A DNA stretch of 64,000 nucleotides, from positions 1-64,000 of the forward strand of contig JALHMR010000009.1 in assembly GCA_022843945.1 (NCBI GenBank), in the 5' to 3' direction. The stretch comes from Rhodospirillaceae bacterium (lineage in GTDB: Bacteria; Pseudomonadota; Alphaproteobacteria; CACIAM-22H2). Positions within the stretch are counted from its first letter, which is position 1; each line of letters begins with the position of its first letter. The notes beneath the pieces are model-generated. The model did no database searches, was not told the DNA's origin, and saw only the letters and a list, made by a program, of their open reading frames with translations. Shown in pieces: positions 27,614 to 39,331 of this stretch. A program made the position numbers and the translations under genes.

Positions 27614-29827
27614 TCAACGCCGACGGCGTCCCCGCTGCATGCGCTGCTGATGCCCCTTGGCGGCCTTGTCGCGATCACGCACCGGCACGGTTTTCTTGGG
27701 GCCCGAGGTGCCGAGCAGCTCGAAGGTCAGCCCGCCGGTGACGGGGGCTGCATCGACCAGCCGCACGACCACCGCTTCGCCCAGCGTGAAGCTCTGCCGT
27801 GAGCGTTGCCCGACGAGGCGATGGCGCACCGCATCGTGCTCGTAGTAGTCGCCGCCCAGCGTGCGAATGGGAATGAGGCCGTCAGCGCCGAGATTATCGA
27901 TGGCCACGAACAGGCCGAACTTGGTGACGCCGGAGATGCGACCGTTGAACTCGGCGCCAACCTTGTCGGCCATCCAGGCCGCGACGTAGCGCGCCAGCGC
28001 ATCGCGCTCCGCGGCAGCGGCGCGCCGTTCGGTCATCGAGATGTGATCGCCGATGGCGTGGAAGTCGACTGTCTTGCCGTCGGCGAACAGGCCGCCTTCG
28101 CCGAACTTGAAACCCTGGATCAGCGCCCGGTGGACGAGCAGGTCCGAATAGCGCCGGATCGGCGAGGTGAAGTGCGCGTAGCGCTGCAGGGCGAGACCGA
28201 AATGGCCGCGGTTGTCGGGGCTGTAGACGGCCTGCGCCTGGCTGCGCAGCACCAGGTCGTTGACCATGTGGCGATGCGGCGTGCCGGCCGCCCATTCGAG
28301 GATCTTGTTGAAGTGCCCGGGCTGCATGACCTGGCCCTTGGCCAGGCGATAGCCGAGCCCGTCCAGCACCTCGCGCAGGCTTTCGAGCTTGGCCGGATCG
28401 GGATCCTCGTGCACGCGGTACATGCACGGCAGGCGGCGCTCCTCGAGGCTCTCCGCCGCGCAGACATTGGCCAGGATCATGAACTCTTCGATCAGCCGAT
28501 GGCTGTCGTAGCGCGGCCGCGGCATCACCCGTTCGATCTGCCCCTGGGCGTTGAGGATGACCTTGCGCTCCTCGAGATCGAGATCGAGCGTGCCGCGCTG
28601 GCGGCGCGCCTGGGCCAGCGCGCGGTAGGCAGCGTAGAGCGGCTCGATCACCGGCTTGTGGAGGTGCGCCGGCGCCGGGTTGGGGTGGCCGTCGACGCTG
28701 TTCTGGGCCTGATCGTAGGTCAGGCGCGCCGCCGAATGAATCATGGCGCGGCAGAAACGGTGGCGCAGCTTGCGCCCCTGCGCGTCGATCCACATGTGGA
28801 CGGCAAGCGTCGGCCGGTCCTCCTTGGGGCGCAGCGAGCAGAGATCGTTGGACAGTCGCTCCGGCAGCATCGGCACGACACGGTCCGGGAAATAGACGGA
28901 GTTGCCGCGATCGGCCGCGGTGCGGTCGAGCGCATCGGCCGGGCGGACATACCAGGCGACATCGGCGATGGCGACGATCAGGTGGAAGCCGCCGGGATTC
29001 TTCGGGTCATCATCGGGCTTGGCGAACACGGCGTCGTCGAAGTCGCGTGCGTCCTCGCCGTCGATGGTCACCAGCGGCAGGGGGCGCAGATCCTCGCGTT
29101 CGCCCATCGGCGCCGGCTTGGCCTGCTCGGCCTGGGCCAGCGCGTCGGACGGAAACTCGGTGGGAATGTCGTGCGTATGGATGGCGATCAGGCTGGCGGC
29201 GCGCGGCGCGTCGATCGAGCCGAGGACCTCGACGATCCTGGCGGTCGGCAGGCCGAGGCGGCGCTGCGGCAGCACTTCGGCCAGGACCAGCTCGCCGGCC
29301 TTGGCGTTGCCGGCTTGTCCCGGCGCGACGATGAATTCGGTGCGCACCTTGCGGCTGGTCGGCTGCAGCCGGTCGCCGTCCTTGTCCGGCCGGAAGATGC
29401 CGAGGACGCGATCGGGCGCGCGTTCGATGCGGCGGATGACATGCGCGATGAAGCGCTTGCCGCGCTTGGTCTCGATCTTGATCAGGGCGCGGTCGCCGAG
29501 GCCCAGCGAGGCATCGCGGATATGGATGATCGGCCGGCCAAGCTCGACATCGACGGGGTGGGCGACGGCTTCGCCCTCGTCCTGGTCGACGTCGAAGACC
29601 TCGACGATCAGGGTCGGGGGCAGGCGACGCGGCGCTTCGCCGCGCTCGCCGCCGCCCTTGCGCGGCTTGAGAGTGCGCAGCATGTCCTTGAGCGGCGCCT
29701 TGTCGGCAGGCTTGAGGCCGAAGGCCTTCATAATGTCGCGCCGGCCGGAGACGGCGGGATTGTCGCGGATATAGGCGAGGAGCTCGTCTTGCGACGGGAG
29801 GCCGGATGGACGTTTGTTCTTCTTCAA
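27614..29827 (-). CDS. rnr: Ribonuclease R
   Basis: A processive 3'-5' exoribonuclease able to degrade structured RNA. The 737 residues comprise an N-terminal helix-turn-helix-like region (ELLAYIRDNPAVSGRRDIMK), cold-shock domains, the RNB catalytic domain with TIDGEDARDFDDAVFA, and a C-terminal S1 domain (GAEFNGRISGVTKFGLFV), with a basic Arg/Lys tail ending QRMQRGRRRR. It starts at TTG 29827 with only a weak upstream purine stretch. It follows topA at 180 bp with a hairpin between. Confidence 0.95.
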   Translation of the reverse strand: MKKNKRPSGLPSQDELLAYIRDNPAVSGRRDIMKAFGLKPADKAPLKDMLRTLKPRKGGGERGEAPRRLPPTLIVEVFDVDQDEGEAVAHPVDVELGRPIIHIRDASLGLGDRALIKIETKRGKRFIAHVIRRIERAPDRVLGIFRPDKDGDRLQPTSRKVRTEFIVAPGQAGNAKAGELVLAEVLPQRRLGLPTARIVEVLGSIDAPRAASLIAIHTHDIPTEFPSDALAQAEQAKPAPMGEREDLRPLPLVTIDGEDARDFDDAVFAKPDDDPKNPGGFHLIVAIADVAWYVRPADALDRTAADRGNSVYFPDRVVPMLPERLSNDLCSLRPKEDRPTLAVHMWIDAQGRKLRHRFCRAMIHSAARLTYDQAQNSVDGHPNPAPAHLHKPVIEPLYAAYRALAQARRQRGTLDLDLEERKVILNAQGQIERVMPRPRYDSHRLIEEFMILANVCAAESLEERRLPCMYRVHEDPDPAKLESLREVLDGLGYRLAKGQVMQPGHFNKILEWAAGTPHRHMVNDLVLRSQAQAVYSPDNRGHFGLALQRYAHFTSPIRRYSDLLVHRALIQGFKFGEGGLFADGKTVDFHAIGDHISMTERRAAAAERDALARYVAAWMADKVGAEFNGRISGVTKFGLFVAIDNLGADGLIPIRTLGGDYYEHDAVRHRLVGQRSRQSFTLGEAVVVRLVDAAPVTGGLTFELLGTSGPKKTVPVRDRDKAAKGHQQRMQRGRRRR

Positions 29828-29915
29828 CGGATGGATTCTTTCAAAATCGTTCTGAATATATAGGGTCGCAGCGGCGAGTGCTCGCCTTCAAGGGGACCCA
29901 AAGAATAGAGGGGGG

Positions 29916-29937
29916 GTGAAACGGTGATCCGTTTCAC
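29916..29937. repeat. Perfect hairpin between topA and rnr
   Basis: GTGAAACGG and CCGTTTCAC form a perfect 9-bp stem around TGAT. It lies downstream of the topA stop, in a 180-bp gap before rnr. No T-run follows on the minus strand, so it is more likely an mRNA stability or processing element than a terminator. Confidence 0.6.
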
Positions 29938-30007
29938 TGGATTAAATGGTACTAGCGCGCCCGCTTCACAAGAGCGTGCGTTTCGTTCTTTGCTTGTAAG
30001 GCGGGAC

Positions 30008-32650
<2,643 letters not shown>

Positions 32651-32697
32651 ATAATTAGGTTAACAGTCAAAAGTTAAAAACAGATTTACCGTTCAAG

Positions 32698-33804
32698 TTA
32701 TTGATTTATAAGTGAAACCGTATTGCCGGAATGCCGGGAAACCCGTCCGGCCAGCTCCAGTTCGAGGAGCGCCATATGCACGACGGAGGGGGGTAAATGG
32801 CACTGGCGGATGATTTCGTCAACCGGGGTGGGGGTGGGGCTGAGCTTCTCCAGCACCGCGGCAAGGGCCGATTCCACGGGAAAATCCGGGGGTTCGGCCG
32901 TCTCGGCGGGCCGCTCGGCGGCCGGCTCGGGGGTGAGCTGGGCGTGGAGCCCTTCCAGGATGTCCTCGGCGGTCTCTGCCAGGGTGGCCCCGTCCCGGAT
33001 GAGCGCATTGCAGCCCCGGCAGCGCGGGTCGAGGGGCGAGCCGGGCACGGCGAAGACCTCGCGGCCGTAGTCGAGGGCGCGCCTGGCGGTGATCAAGGAG
33101 CCTGATTTCAGGGCCGCTTCGACCACCAGGACCCCGCGCGCCATGCCGGCGACGATGCGGTTGCGCTGGGGGAAATGACGCGCCTGCGGCTGGATACCGG
33201 GCGGCATCTCGCTGACCGCCGCGCCCTTGTCGGCGATCTCGTCGTAAAGGGCCGCGTTCTCGGGCGGATAGACGACGTCGACCCCGCCGCCCAGCACCGC
33301 GACGGTCCCGGTCGCGAGGGATCCGCGATGCGCGGCGGCGTCGATGCCCCGCGCCATGCCGGAAACCACGACGAAGCCGGCCTGGCCGATCCCGCTCGCC
33401 AAGTCCCGCGCCAGGCGCAGGCCGTTGGCCGAGGCGTTGCGGGCGCCGACGATGGCCAGGCAGGGGCGGGCCATCAGCTCGACGCGGCCGCGCACGGCCA
33501 GGAGAGGCGGCGCATCGTCGAGCACGGCGAGGGCGGGCGGATAGTCGGGCTCGCAGCGCGCGACCAGCCGCGCGCCGATCTCGTGCAGCCGCTCGATCTC
33601 CTCCTCGGCACTATCGGCGCTGAAGGCGCGGAAAGTCCGGCGGCCGCCGCGGCGCGCCAGGTCGGGCAGGGCCGCCAGGGCTTCAGTTGCCGAGCCGAAA
33701 CGCTGCAGCAACTGGCCGAAGATGACCGGTCCGACATTGTCGGAACGGATGAGCCGCAGCCAGGCGAGCCGCTCGGCCTCGCTGAGCGGCTGCGCCGCGC
33801 TCAA
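32698..33804 (-). CDS. dprA: DNA-processing protein DprA
   Basis: Loads RecA onto incoming single-stranded DNA during natural transformation. The 368 residues have an N-terminal SAM-like region ([19 protein letters not shown]), the Rossmann-fold DprA/Smf domain with [50 protein letters not shown] and [11 protein letters not shown], and a C-terminal winged-helix ([29 protein letters not shown] region). It starts at TTG 33804, overlapping the plsY stop as TTGA. Confidence 0.94.
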   Translation of the reverse strand: MSAAQPLSEAERLAWLRLIRSDNVGPVIFGQLLQRFGSATEALAALPDLARRGGRRTFRAFSADSAEEEIERLHEIGARLVARCEPDYPPALAVLDDAPPLLAVRGRVELMARPCLAIVGARNASANGLRLARDLASGIGQAGFVVVSGMARGIDAAAHRGSLATGTVAVLGGGVDVVYPPENAALYDEIADKGAAVSEMPPGIQPQARHFPQRNRIVAGMARGVLVVEAALKSGSLITARRALDYGREVFAVPGSPLDPRCRGCNALIRDGATLAETAEDILEGLHAQLTPEPAAERPAETAEPPDFPVESALAAVLEKLSPTPTPVDEIIRQCHLPPSVVHMALLELELAGRVSRHSGNTVSLINQ

Positions 33805-34451
33805 TGCGCCGCTTCCGCCTTACGCTGGCCGATACGCGGTTCCTCGCCGCGCAGCAGGCGCCGGATGTTGGTGTGGTGCTTGGCCCACACCAAAACCGCG
33901 AGCACCGCGCTGAACCACACGACCCGGGGATCGCTGCTTTCACCCCAGAGCGGCGGCAGGTACCAGGCATAGGCCGGGGCGAAGGCCACCGCGAGCAGCG
34001 CCGCGAGCGAGGAGTAGCGCAACACGGCTGCCACGATCAGCCAGGTGAAGCAGGCCGCAATCCCGATCGGCCAGGCAAGGGCAAGCAGGATGCCGAGCGT
34101 GGTGGCCACGCCCTTGCCGCCGTTGAAGCGCAGCCACACCGGGAACAGGTGGCCGAGGATGGCGCCGTAGCCGGCCATCAGCGCCATGTCCGGTCCCCAG
34201 AGGCCGGCGATCAGCACGGCGACCGCGCCCTTGGCGCCGTCGAGGATCAGGGTCGCGGCGGCGAGGCCCTTGCGTCCCGTGCGCAGCACGTTGGTGGCGC
34301 CGATGTTGCCGGAGCCGATGCTGCGGATGTCGCCCAGCCCGGCGAGCCGGGTGAGCACGAGGCCGAAGGGGATCGAGCCGAGGAGATAGCCGCCGGCCAG
34401 CGCCGCCAGGAAATACGGCCAGGCGGAGGGCCAGGAGATGAGATCAGGCAT
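33801..34451 (-). CDS. plsY: Glycerol-3-phosphate acyltransferase PlsY
   Basis: An inner-membrane enzyme acylating glycerol 3-phosphate from acyl-phosphate, the first step of phospholipid synthesis. The 216 residues are multi-spanning, with the three conserved loops visible: [30 protein letters not shown] and [19 protein letters not shown]. It lies between pyrC' (52-bp gap) and dprA (overlap). Confidence 0.95.
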   Translation of the reverse strand: MPDLISWPSAWPYFLAALAGGYLLGSIPFGLVLTRLAGLGDIRSIGSGNIGATNVLRTGRKGLAAATLILDGAKGAVAVLIAGLWGPDMALMAGYGAILGHLFPVWLRFNGGKGVATTLGILLALAWPIGIAACFTWLIVAAVLRYSSLAALLAVAFAPAYAWYLPPLWGESSDPRVVWFSAVLAVLVWAKHHTNIRRLLRGEEPRIGQRKAEAAH

Positions 34452-34502
34452 GGCGGGCCGGAGGATACGCGGCCGGGGCGAAGCCCGTCCAGCCGGTGGG
34501 CG

Positions 34503-35831
34503 TTAGCTGACGAGCGCGAAAGCCGGGCGGCCGGCGATCCAGGTGCGCAGCACGCGGCCTTCCACGGGCCGGCCGTCGAAGGGCGAGTTCTTCGACTTCG
34601 AGCGGAAATCCTTCTCCTGGATCTTCCAGGCACGTTCCGGATCGAACAGCATGACGTCCGCCGGCGCGTTCTTAGCGAGCTTCCCGTAGGGCAGGCCGAG
34701 GATGGCGGCCGGGGCGATGGTCATCTTGCGCAGCATCTCGAGCAGGGAGAGGTGCTTGTTGTGCACGAGGTCGAGCGAAATACAGAGCAGCGTTTCCAGC
34801 CCGATCATGCCGGCCGCGGCCTGGGCGAAGGGCAGGCGCTTGGCCTCCTGGTCCTGCGGTGCGTGATCCGAGGCAATGCAGTCGATCGTGCCGTCCTTGA
34901 GGCCGTCGATCACCGCCCGCCGGTCGATCTCGCTGCGCAGCGGCGGCGAAACCTTGGCGAAGGTGCGGTAGTCGCCGACGGCGATCTCGTTGAGCGCGAA
35001 GTAGTGCGGCGCCGTGTCGCAGGTCACCTTGCCGCCGCGCGCCTTGGCGCGGCGGATGGCATTGATCGCAGCACCCGTGGAGACGTGCGGAATGTGCAGC
35101 CGGCCGTTGGTCATCTGCGCCAGGCGCAGGTCGCGCTCGACCTGCATGACCTCGGCGAGCGGCGGGATGCTGGGCAGGCCGAGCCGCGTGGCGATCTCGC
35201 CGGCGTTCATGCCCCCGTTCCCGCCCAGCGTCGGATCCTCGGGGTGCTGGATGATCACCTTGTCGAAGGTCGAGGCGTACATCAGGGCGCGCCGCATCAC
35301 CTGCGAGCTGGCCACGGGATGGAGCCCGTCGGTGAAGCCGAGCGCGCCGGCCGCGGCCAGGAGGCCGAACTCGGTCATCTCGCTGCCGGCCATGCCGCGC
35401 GTCACTGCCGCGTAGGTGAAGATGCGCACCCGGCTGGTCTCGCGCGCGCGACGGGCGATGGATTCAACGAGGGCGGCGTCGTCGACCACCGGCTTGGTGT
35501 TGGGCAAGGCGACCATGGTGGTGACACCGCCGGCCGCCGCCGCGGCGCTGGCCGTGGCAAACGTCTCCTTGTGCTCTTCGCCGGGTTCGCGGAGCTGGAC
35601 GCGCATGTCGACCAGGCCCGGCGCCAGACAGGCCTGGGCGCAGTCGATCGCCTCGATGCCGGCCGCCGCGCCGGCGCGTGCCAGCTGGGGACCGATCTCC
35701 GCGATCCGGCCTTCCGAGATGACGATGCCGCCGATCTGGTCCGTGTCGCTGGCGGGATCGAGCAGCCGCGCGTTGATCAGGGCGAGCGGCGGCCCGCCGC
35801 GGGCGCCGGCTTCGGTGCGCTGCGCTGTCAT
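34503..35831 (-). CDS. pyrC: Dihydroorotase-like protein PyrC', probably non-catalytic
   Basis: A 442-residue member of the dihydroorotase family. The metal-binding H-x-H of active enzymes is R77-V-Q79 here ([13 protein letters not shown]), and the usual DHAPH is DHAPQ (322-326). Other family segments remain ([38 protein letters not shown]). This matches the inactive PyrC' subunits that assemble with aspartate transcarbamoylase, for example in Pseudomonas. It overlaps pyrB by four bases (ATGA). An active dihydroorotase is expected elsewhere in the genome. Confidence 0.87.
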   Translation of the reverse strand: MTAQRTEAGARGGPPLALINARLLDPASDTDQIGGIVISEGRIAEIGPQLARAGAAAGIEAIDCAQACLAPGLVDMRVQLREPGEEHKETFATASAAAAAGGVTTMVALPNTKPVVDDAALVESIARRARETSRVRIFTYAAVTRGMAGSEMTEFGLLAAAGALGFTDGLHPVASSQVMRRALMYASTFDKVIIQHPEDPTLGGNGGMNAGEIATRLGLPSIPPLAEVMQVERDLRLAQMTNGRLHIPHVSTGAAINAIRRAKARGGKVTCDTAPHYFALNEIAVGDYRTFAKVSPPLRSEIDRRAVIDGLKDGTIDCIASDHAPQDQEAKRLPFAQAAAGMIGLETLLCISLDLVHNKHLSLLEMLRKMTIAPAAILGLPYGKLAKNAPADVMLFDPERAWKIQEKDFRSKSKNSPFDGRPVEGRVLRTWIAGRPAFALVS

Positions 35832-36805
35832 TGCGCGGCCTCCGGCGTGTTGCTCAGGTGCCGCCGCGTGAGCACGTCGAGGCAGGCCATGCGCACCGCG
35901 ACCCCCATCTCCACCTGCTCGCGGATCAGCGAGCGGCTGATATCGTCGGCGACCTCGCTGTCGATCTCCACGCCGCGGTTCATCGGCCCGGGATGCATGA
36001 CCAGGGCGTCGGGCTTGGCCAGCGCCAGCTTTTCGCGGGTCAGGCCGTAGAAATGGAAGTACTCGCGTGTCGAGGGCACGAAGGCGCCCTGCATGCGCTC
36101 GAGCTGCAGCCGCAGCATCATGACGATGTCGCAGTCGACCAGGCCGGCCTTCATGTCGTGGAAGACCTCGACGCCCAGCCGGTCGATGCCGCTCGGCATC
36201 AGGGTCGGCGGGCCGATGACGCGCACCCGGGCCCCCATGGCGACGAGCAGGTGGATGTTCGAGCGCGCCACGCGGCTATGCAGGATGTCGCCGCAGATGG
36301 CCACGGTCAGGCCCTGCAGGCGTTTTTTGTGGCGGCGGATGGCCACGGCGTCGAGCAGGGCCTGGGTCGGGTGCTCGTGGGTGCCGTCACCGCCGTTGAT
36401 CACCGCGCAGTTGACCTTCTCGGAGAGCAGCTTGACCGCGCCGGAGTCCGGATGCCGTACGATCAGCACGTCCGGCAGCATGGCATTGAGCGTCATTGCG
36501 GTATCGATGAGCGTCTCGCCCTTCTTCACCGAGGACACGTCGGTCGACATGTTGATGACGTCGCCGCCCAGCCGCTTGGCGGCCAGTTCGAAGGAGGTGC
36601 GGGTGCGGGTCGAGTTCTCGAAGAAGAGATTGATGACCGTGCGGCCGCGGAGCAGGGAGCTCTTCTTCTCCGCCGCGCGGTTCTGCTCGACGTAATTGTC
36701 GGCGATATCGAGGATGAGGCTGATTTCGTCGGGGGAAAGCCCCTCGATTCCGAGCAAGTGGCGGTGTCGGAAACGGAAGGAGGCGGCAGAGGCCGGCGAA
36801 GTCAT
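35828..36805 (-). CDS. pyrB: Aspartate carbamoyltransferase catalytic subunit
   Basis: Condenses carbamoyl phosphate and aspartate, committing flux to pyrimidines. The 325-residue protein has the carbamoyl-phosphate loop [20 protein letters not shown], the [16 protein letters not shown] motif and the aspartate-domain [12 protein letters not shown]. No regulatory pyrI is nearby. It is the first gene of a probable minus-strand unit pyrB-pyrC'-plsY-dprA. Confidence 0.96.
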   Translation of the reverse strand: MTSPASAASFRFRHRHLLGIEGLSPDEISLILDIADNYVEQNRAAEKKSSLLRGRTVINLFFENSTRTRTSFELAAKRLGGDVINMSTDVSSVKKGETLIDTAMTLNAMLPDVLIVRHPDSGAVKLLSEKVNCAVINGGDGTHEHPTQALLDAVAIRRHKKRLQGLTVAICGDILHSRVARSNIHLLVAMGARVRVIGPPTLMPSGIDRLGVEVFHDMKAGLVDCDIVMMLRLQLERMQGAFVPSTREYFHFYGLTREKLALAKPDALVMHPGPMNRGVEIDSEVADDISRSLIREQVEMGVAVRMACLDVLTRRHLSNTPEAAQ

Positions 36806-36880
36806 TAAAGCGGCCTTATAGACTGTCGGTCAGGCCGTCCGCAAGCAGAAGCAGCGCATGACGGCGCCCTGATTTGAGAA

Positions 36881-37681
36881 CTAAAGCGCCCGGGCGACAC
36901 GAAAGCCGATCTTGGTATTGCGAATCATCGGATTATCGCCGTTGCGGTGGGCCGAGTGATGCCGGAACGACCCATTGGCCCAGGAGCCGTTGCGCATCAC
37001 CCGCAGATCGCGGTGGCCGGTTTCCCAGGCGCTGCCGTCGGAGGGAGCGCCGGCATAAGTTGCGTTCCAGCGGTCGGCGACCCATTGGGTCACGTTACCG
37101 GAGGTATCGTAGAGCCCGAAGGCGTTGGGCTTGAAGCTGCCGACGGGCGCGGTCTGCTTGTTGTCCCACTGGCTGCCGCAATCCTCGCAGTTCGCGTTGC
37201 CCTTGCCGGGCTGGTTGCCCCACCAGAAGACCGTGGTGGTGCCGGCCCGTGCCACGTACTCAAATTCCGCCTCGGAGAGCAGGCGGTAGGGCTTGCCCGT
37301 CTTCTTCTTCAGCCATTCCACGTAGTTCTGGGCGTCGCGCCAGTTGACGTTGATCACCGGACGGCGACCGCGGCCCCAGCGACCGTCGTTCGGTCGATAT
37401 CCCTCGCAGCCACCGTCGGCGACGCAGGCGTCCCATTCATCGAAGGTCACCGTGAATTTGCCCACGGCGAAGGGCTTGGCGAAGGTCACGCTGTGCACCG
37501 GTTCGGTCCGCGCCTGGCCCGGCGCCCCCATGGCAAAGGTGCCAGCCGGCACGACCACCATGTCCGGACATTGCTCGCAGTCCTTGAAGCTTGTCCCGGG
37601 CTCGGTCTGCGCCTGCGTCTGGCCCGCAGCCCCGGCAAGGCCCAGCAGCAGCGCGATCGTCAACGCCCAGGATCGGTTCAT
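36881..37681 (-). CDS. Secreted FGE-sulfatase (SUMF1) fold protein without catalytic cysteines
   Basis: A 266-residue protein: signal peptide (MNRSWALTIALLLGLAGAAG), then the formylglycine-generating-enzyme-like fold starting MVVVPAGTFAMGAP and continuing through AVGKFTVTFDEWDAC, PVINVNWRDAQNYVEWL, YRLLSEAEFEYVARAG and GLYDTSGNVTQWVADRW. The C-terminal region corresponding to the copper/cysteine site reads NGSFRHHSAHRNGDN and has no Cys, so it is unlikely to modify sulfatases. Cys pairs CEQC and CEDC may form disulfides. The ATG at 37681 follows GGGGGAAAG closely. Function unknown. Confidence 0.82.
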   Translation of the reverse strand: MNRSWALTIALLLGLAGAAGQTQAQTEPGTSFKDCEQCPDMVVVPAGTFAMGAPGQARTEPVHSVTFAKPFAVGKFTVTFDEWDACVADGGCEGYRPNDGRWGRGRRPVINVNWRDAQNYVEWLKKKTGKPYRLLSEAEFEYVARAGTTTVFWWGNQPGKGNANCEDCGSQWDNKQTAPVGSFKPNAFGLYDTSGNVTQWVADRWNATYAGAPSDGSAWETGHRDLRVMRNGSWANGSFRHHSAHRNGDNPMIRNTKIGFRVARAL

Positions 37682-37736
37682 CTCTTTCCCCCGTATCAGC
37701 CAGCTCAAAGCGTTCGTCTTTTAGCCGATTCCGGCG

Positions 37737-37759
37737 CGGACGTTCAGCGTCAACGTCCG
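37737..37759. promoter_or_regulatory. Inverted repeat between the divergent SUMF1-like and receptor-tip genes
   Basis: CGGACGTT and AACGTCCG are perfect 8-bp arms around a 7-base spacer, followed on the plus strand by ATTAACTTTTTT. It could be an operator for either divergent gene, or a short transcript-ending hairpin ahead of the small plus-strand gene. Confidence 0.45.
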
Positions 37760-37821
37760 ATTAACTTTTTTGGGCCAGAGTTATCCCCAGGTTGCGGCCC
37801 GTAAGGGCCAGGAGGAGCGCC

Positions 37822-38118
37822 GTGACGCAGACCTTGCCGACCCAGGCACCGGCCGAAGAGCCCAAAGGCCCCGATTTGTCGACCATGGCGACGCGGGTGG
37901 GTGAGCGACTCGGTGAAACCGCCCAGCAGATCGACGACGTGGCCCGCTCCACCTGTCTGTTGGCGCTCGACGTCGCGCTCGAAGCGGACCGTCCCGGCCA
38001 TCTCGGCAAGGGCCTGGCCAAGGCCTCGCTCGAGGTCCGTCAGCTCGCCGCCCGGACCCAGCACAGTCTGGCCGAGCTCGAGGCCATGCTGAAGGCCGTC
38101 GAAGGCCGCGCCGCTTAG
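37822..38118 (+). CDS. Microprotein resembling the chemoreceptor signalling hairpin tip
   Basis: A 98-residue soluble protein starting at GTG 37822 behind a strong AGGAGG. Residues 37-79 read IDDVARSTCLLALDVALEAD and continue RPGHLGKGLAKASLEVRQLA, aligning without gaps to the tip of methyl-accepting chemotaxis proteins (in Tsr, [20 protein letters not shown] then [20 protein letters not shown]). By eye about half the positions are identical. Residues known to contact CheA/CheW (Tsr F373, V398, V399) are R, K and A here, so normal kinase coupling is doubtful. There is no membrane helix, HAMP or methylation region. The stop overlaps the tetR stop. Confidence 0.65.
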   Translation: MTQTLPTQAPAEEPKGPDLSTMATRVGERLGETAQQIDDVARSTCLLALDVALEADRPGHLGKGLAKASLEVRQLAARTQHSLAELEAMLKAVEGRAA

Positions 38119-38810
38119 CGTCCGAGCCCGCGCAGCGCCTGCGCGACAAGACGGCCGACGAAACGTCCTGTCGCCTTGCGACCCCCGACCAGAGTACGAA
38201 ACCACAGGGCGGCGATCAGCTGTTCGGCCGCCATTTTCACGTCGGCGTTACGGCGGATTTTGCCCCGGCTCCGGCCCTGCTTCAGCACCATGATCAGGCG
38301 ATCGGCATGCCCGCCGATGAGCCGGCTTTCCACCGTCGCCGCGATCGCCGGATCGGCCGCCGCCTCGGCCATCAGCCCGGCATAGATCTGCGCGCGGAGC
38401 GGCGAGGCAATCTCGCGCGCTAGCGCGTTCAGCAGCCGGATGAGGCGGGCAGGGAGCGCGCCGGTCCGGCTCTCCCGCCCCGGCTTGGGTTCACGCAAGG
38501 CTGACTCGCCAAGCAGGTCCGCGAACAGGGCCGGCTTGGTCTTCCACCAGCGATAGATCGTCTGCTTGCCGGCACCGGCTTCGGCGGCGATCGCCTCGAT
38601 CGTCACCCGGTTGTAGCCCTGCCGGCGCACGAGCCGGGCGGCGGCGCCGAGGATGGCGCGCTGCGTGGCGGCGCTGCGGCGGCCGGAATCGGGTTCCGGC
38701 TTTGTTCCGCGAAACCGATAACCAGGGCGGGACGGCCGAGGGGGCGCCACCCTCGGCGATCTTTTGCGGGTTTTCGTTTTTTTTCTTAACGGCTTTCGGC
38801 GAGTCGCCAT
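38115..38810 (-). CDS. TetR family transcriptional regulator
   Basis: A 231-residue repressor with a basic Lys/Arg-rich N-terminal extension of about 45 residues (MATRRKPLRKKTKTRKRSPR). The helix-turn-helix domain begins ATQRAILGAAARLVRRQGYN and has the recognition region TIEAIAAEAGAGKQTIYRWW. The C-terminal domain is TetR-like (LRAQIYAGLMAEAAADP). The ATG is only seven bases after a TATAAT box whose promoter spacer is an 18-bp palindrome, so autorepression and a leaderless transcript are likely. Ligand and other targets are unknown. Confidence 0.9.
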   Translation of the reverse strand: MATRRKPLRKKTKTRKRSPRVAPPRPSRPGYRFRGTKPEPDSGRRSAATQRAILGAAARLVRRQGYNRVTIEAIAAEAGAGKQTIYRWWKTKPALFADLLGESALREPKPGRESRTGALPARLIRLLNALAREIASPLRAQIYAGLMAEAAADPAIAATVESRLIGGHADRLIMVLKQGRSRGKIRRNADVKMAAEQLIAALWFRTLVGGRKATGRFVGRLVAQALRGLGR

Positions 38811-38817
38811 GAGATTA

Positions 38818-38847
38818 ATTATAAGACGAGACGTCTCGTCTCGTCAA
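38818..38847 (-). promoter_or_regulatory. tetR promoter with an 18-bp palindromic operator as its spacer
   Basis: On the minus strand, TTGACG (38847-38842) and the perfect TATAAT (38823-38818) flank exactly 18 bp, and those 18 bp (AGACGAGACGTCTCGTCT) are a perfect palindrome. A dimer bound there would cover both promoter elements. The -10 box is seven bases before the tetR ATG, so transcription should begin at or near the start codon. Confidence 0.8.
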
Positions 38848-38881
38848 ATAAGAAACCAGTGACGTTTCATTGAAAGTCGAT

Positions 38882-39331
38882 TTAGGTCGGCGAGGTTTCG
38901 TAAGCGAGGCGGGCGACGCGCTCGACCTGGTCGAGGACGGGGAGGGCGCCGCCGGCGATCTCGTCCAGCGTCGCCCAGCGCACGCCGGCCGCGTCATCGG
39001 CGGCGACCGGCTCGCCCTCGAGCCAGTCGGCCAGCACGGCGATCAGCACGTAGTGCCATTGCACGATGCCGGCGGCATCGCGGCCGATCTCGTCGAGCGT
39101 GGTGAGGAAGCCGCGTGACTCGGCCTTCACGCCGGTCTCCTCCTCGAGCTCGCGCAGGGCCGCGGCGATCACGGTTTCGCCGCGCTCGAGATGACCGCCG
39201 GGAAAGCCCCAGCGCCCCTTGTAGGAACCGCGCGAGCGCTGGGCCAGCAGCAGCTGGTTGCCGCGGCGCACGACGGCCAGCACGCCGACGACCGGCCGGT
39301 CCCGGGCTGGGCTGGGTGGGGTGAGGGTCAA
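38882..39331 (-). CDS. Nudix hydrolase, ADP-ribose pyrophosphatase-like
   Basis: A 149-residue Nudix protein. The Nudix box G-x5-E-x7-REUxEExGU is intact as GHLERGETVIAAALRELEEE followed by TGV. RWGFPGG precedes it, as in nucleoside-diphosphate-sugar and ADP-ribose hydrolases. Substrate is not determinable. The ATG overlaps the CoA-transferase stop by four bases, placing it last in the acyl-CoA-dehydrogenase/CoA-transferase unit. Confidence 0.85.
   Translation of the reverse strand: MTLTPPSPARDRPVVGVLAVVRRGNQLLLAQRSRGSYKGRWGFPGGHLERGETVIAAALRELEEETGVKAESRGFLTTLDEIGRDAAGIVQWHYVLIAVLADWLEGEPVAADDAAGVRWATLDEIAGGALPVLDQVERVARLAYETSPT

Noticed and set aside
33804-36050. A 748-codon open frame opposite plsY, pyrC' and part of pyrB
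   Set aside because: It covers three recognised genes in antisense and shows the repetitive composition of shadow frames.
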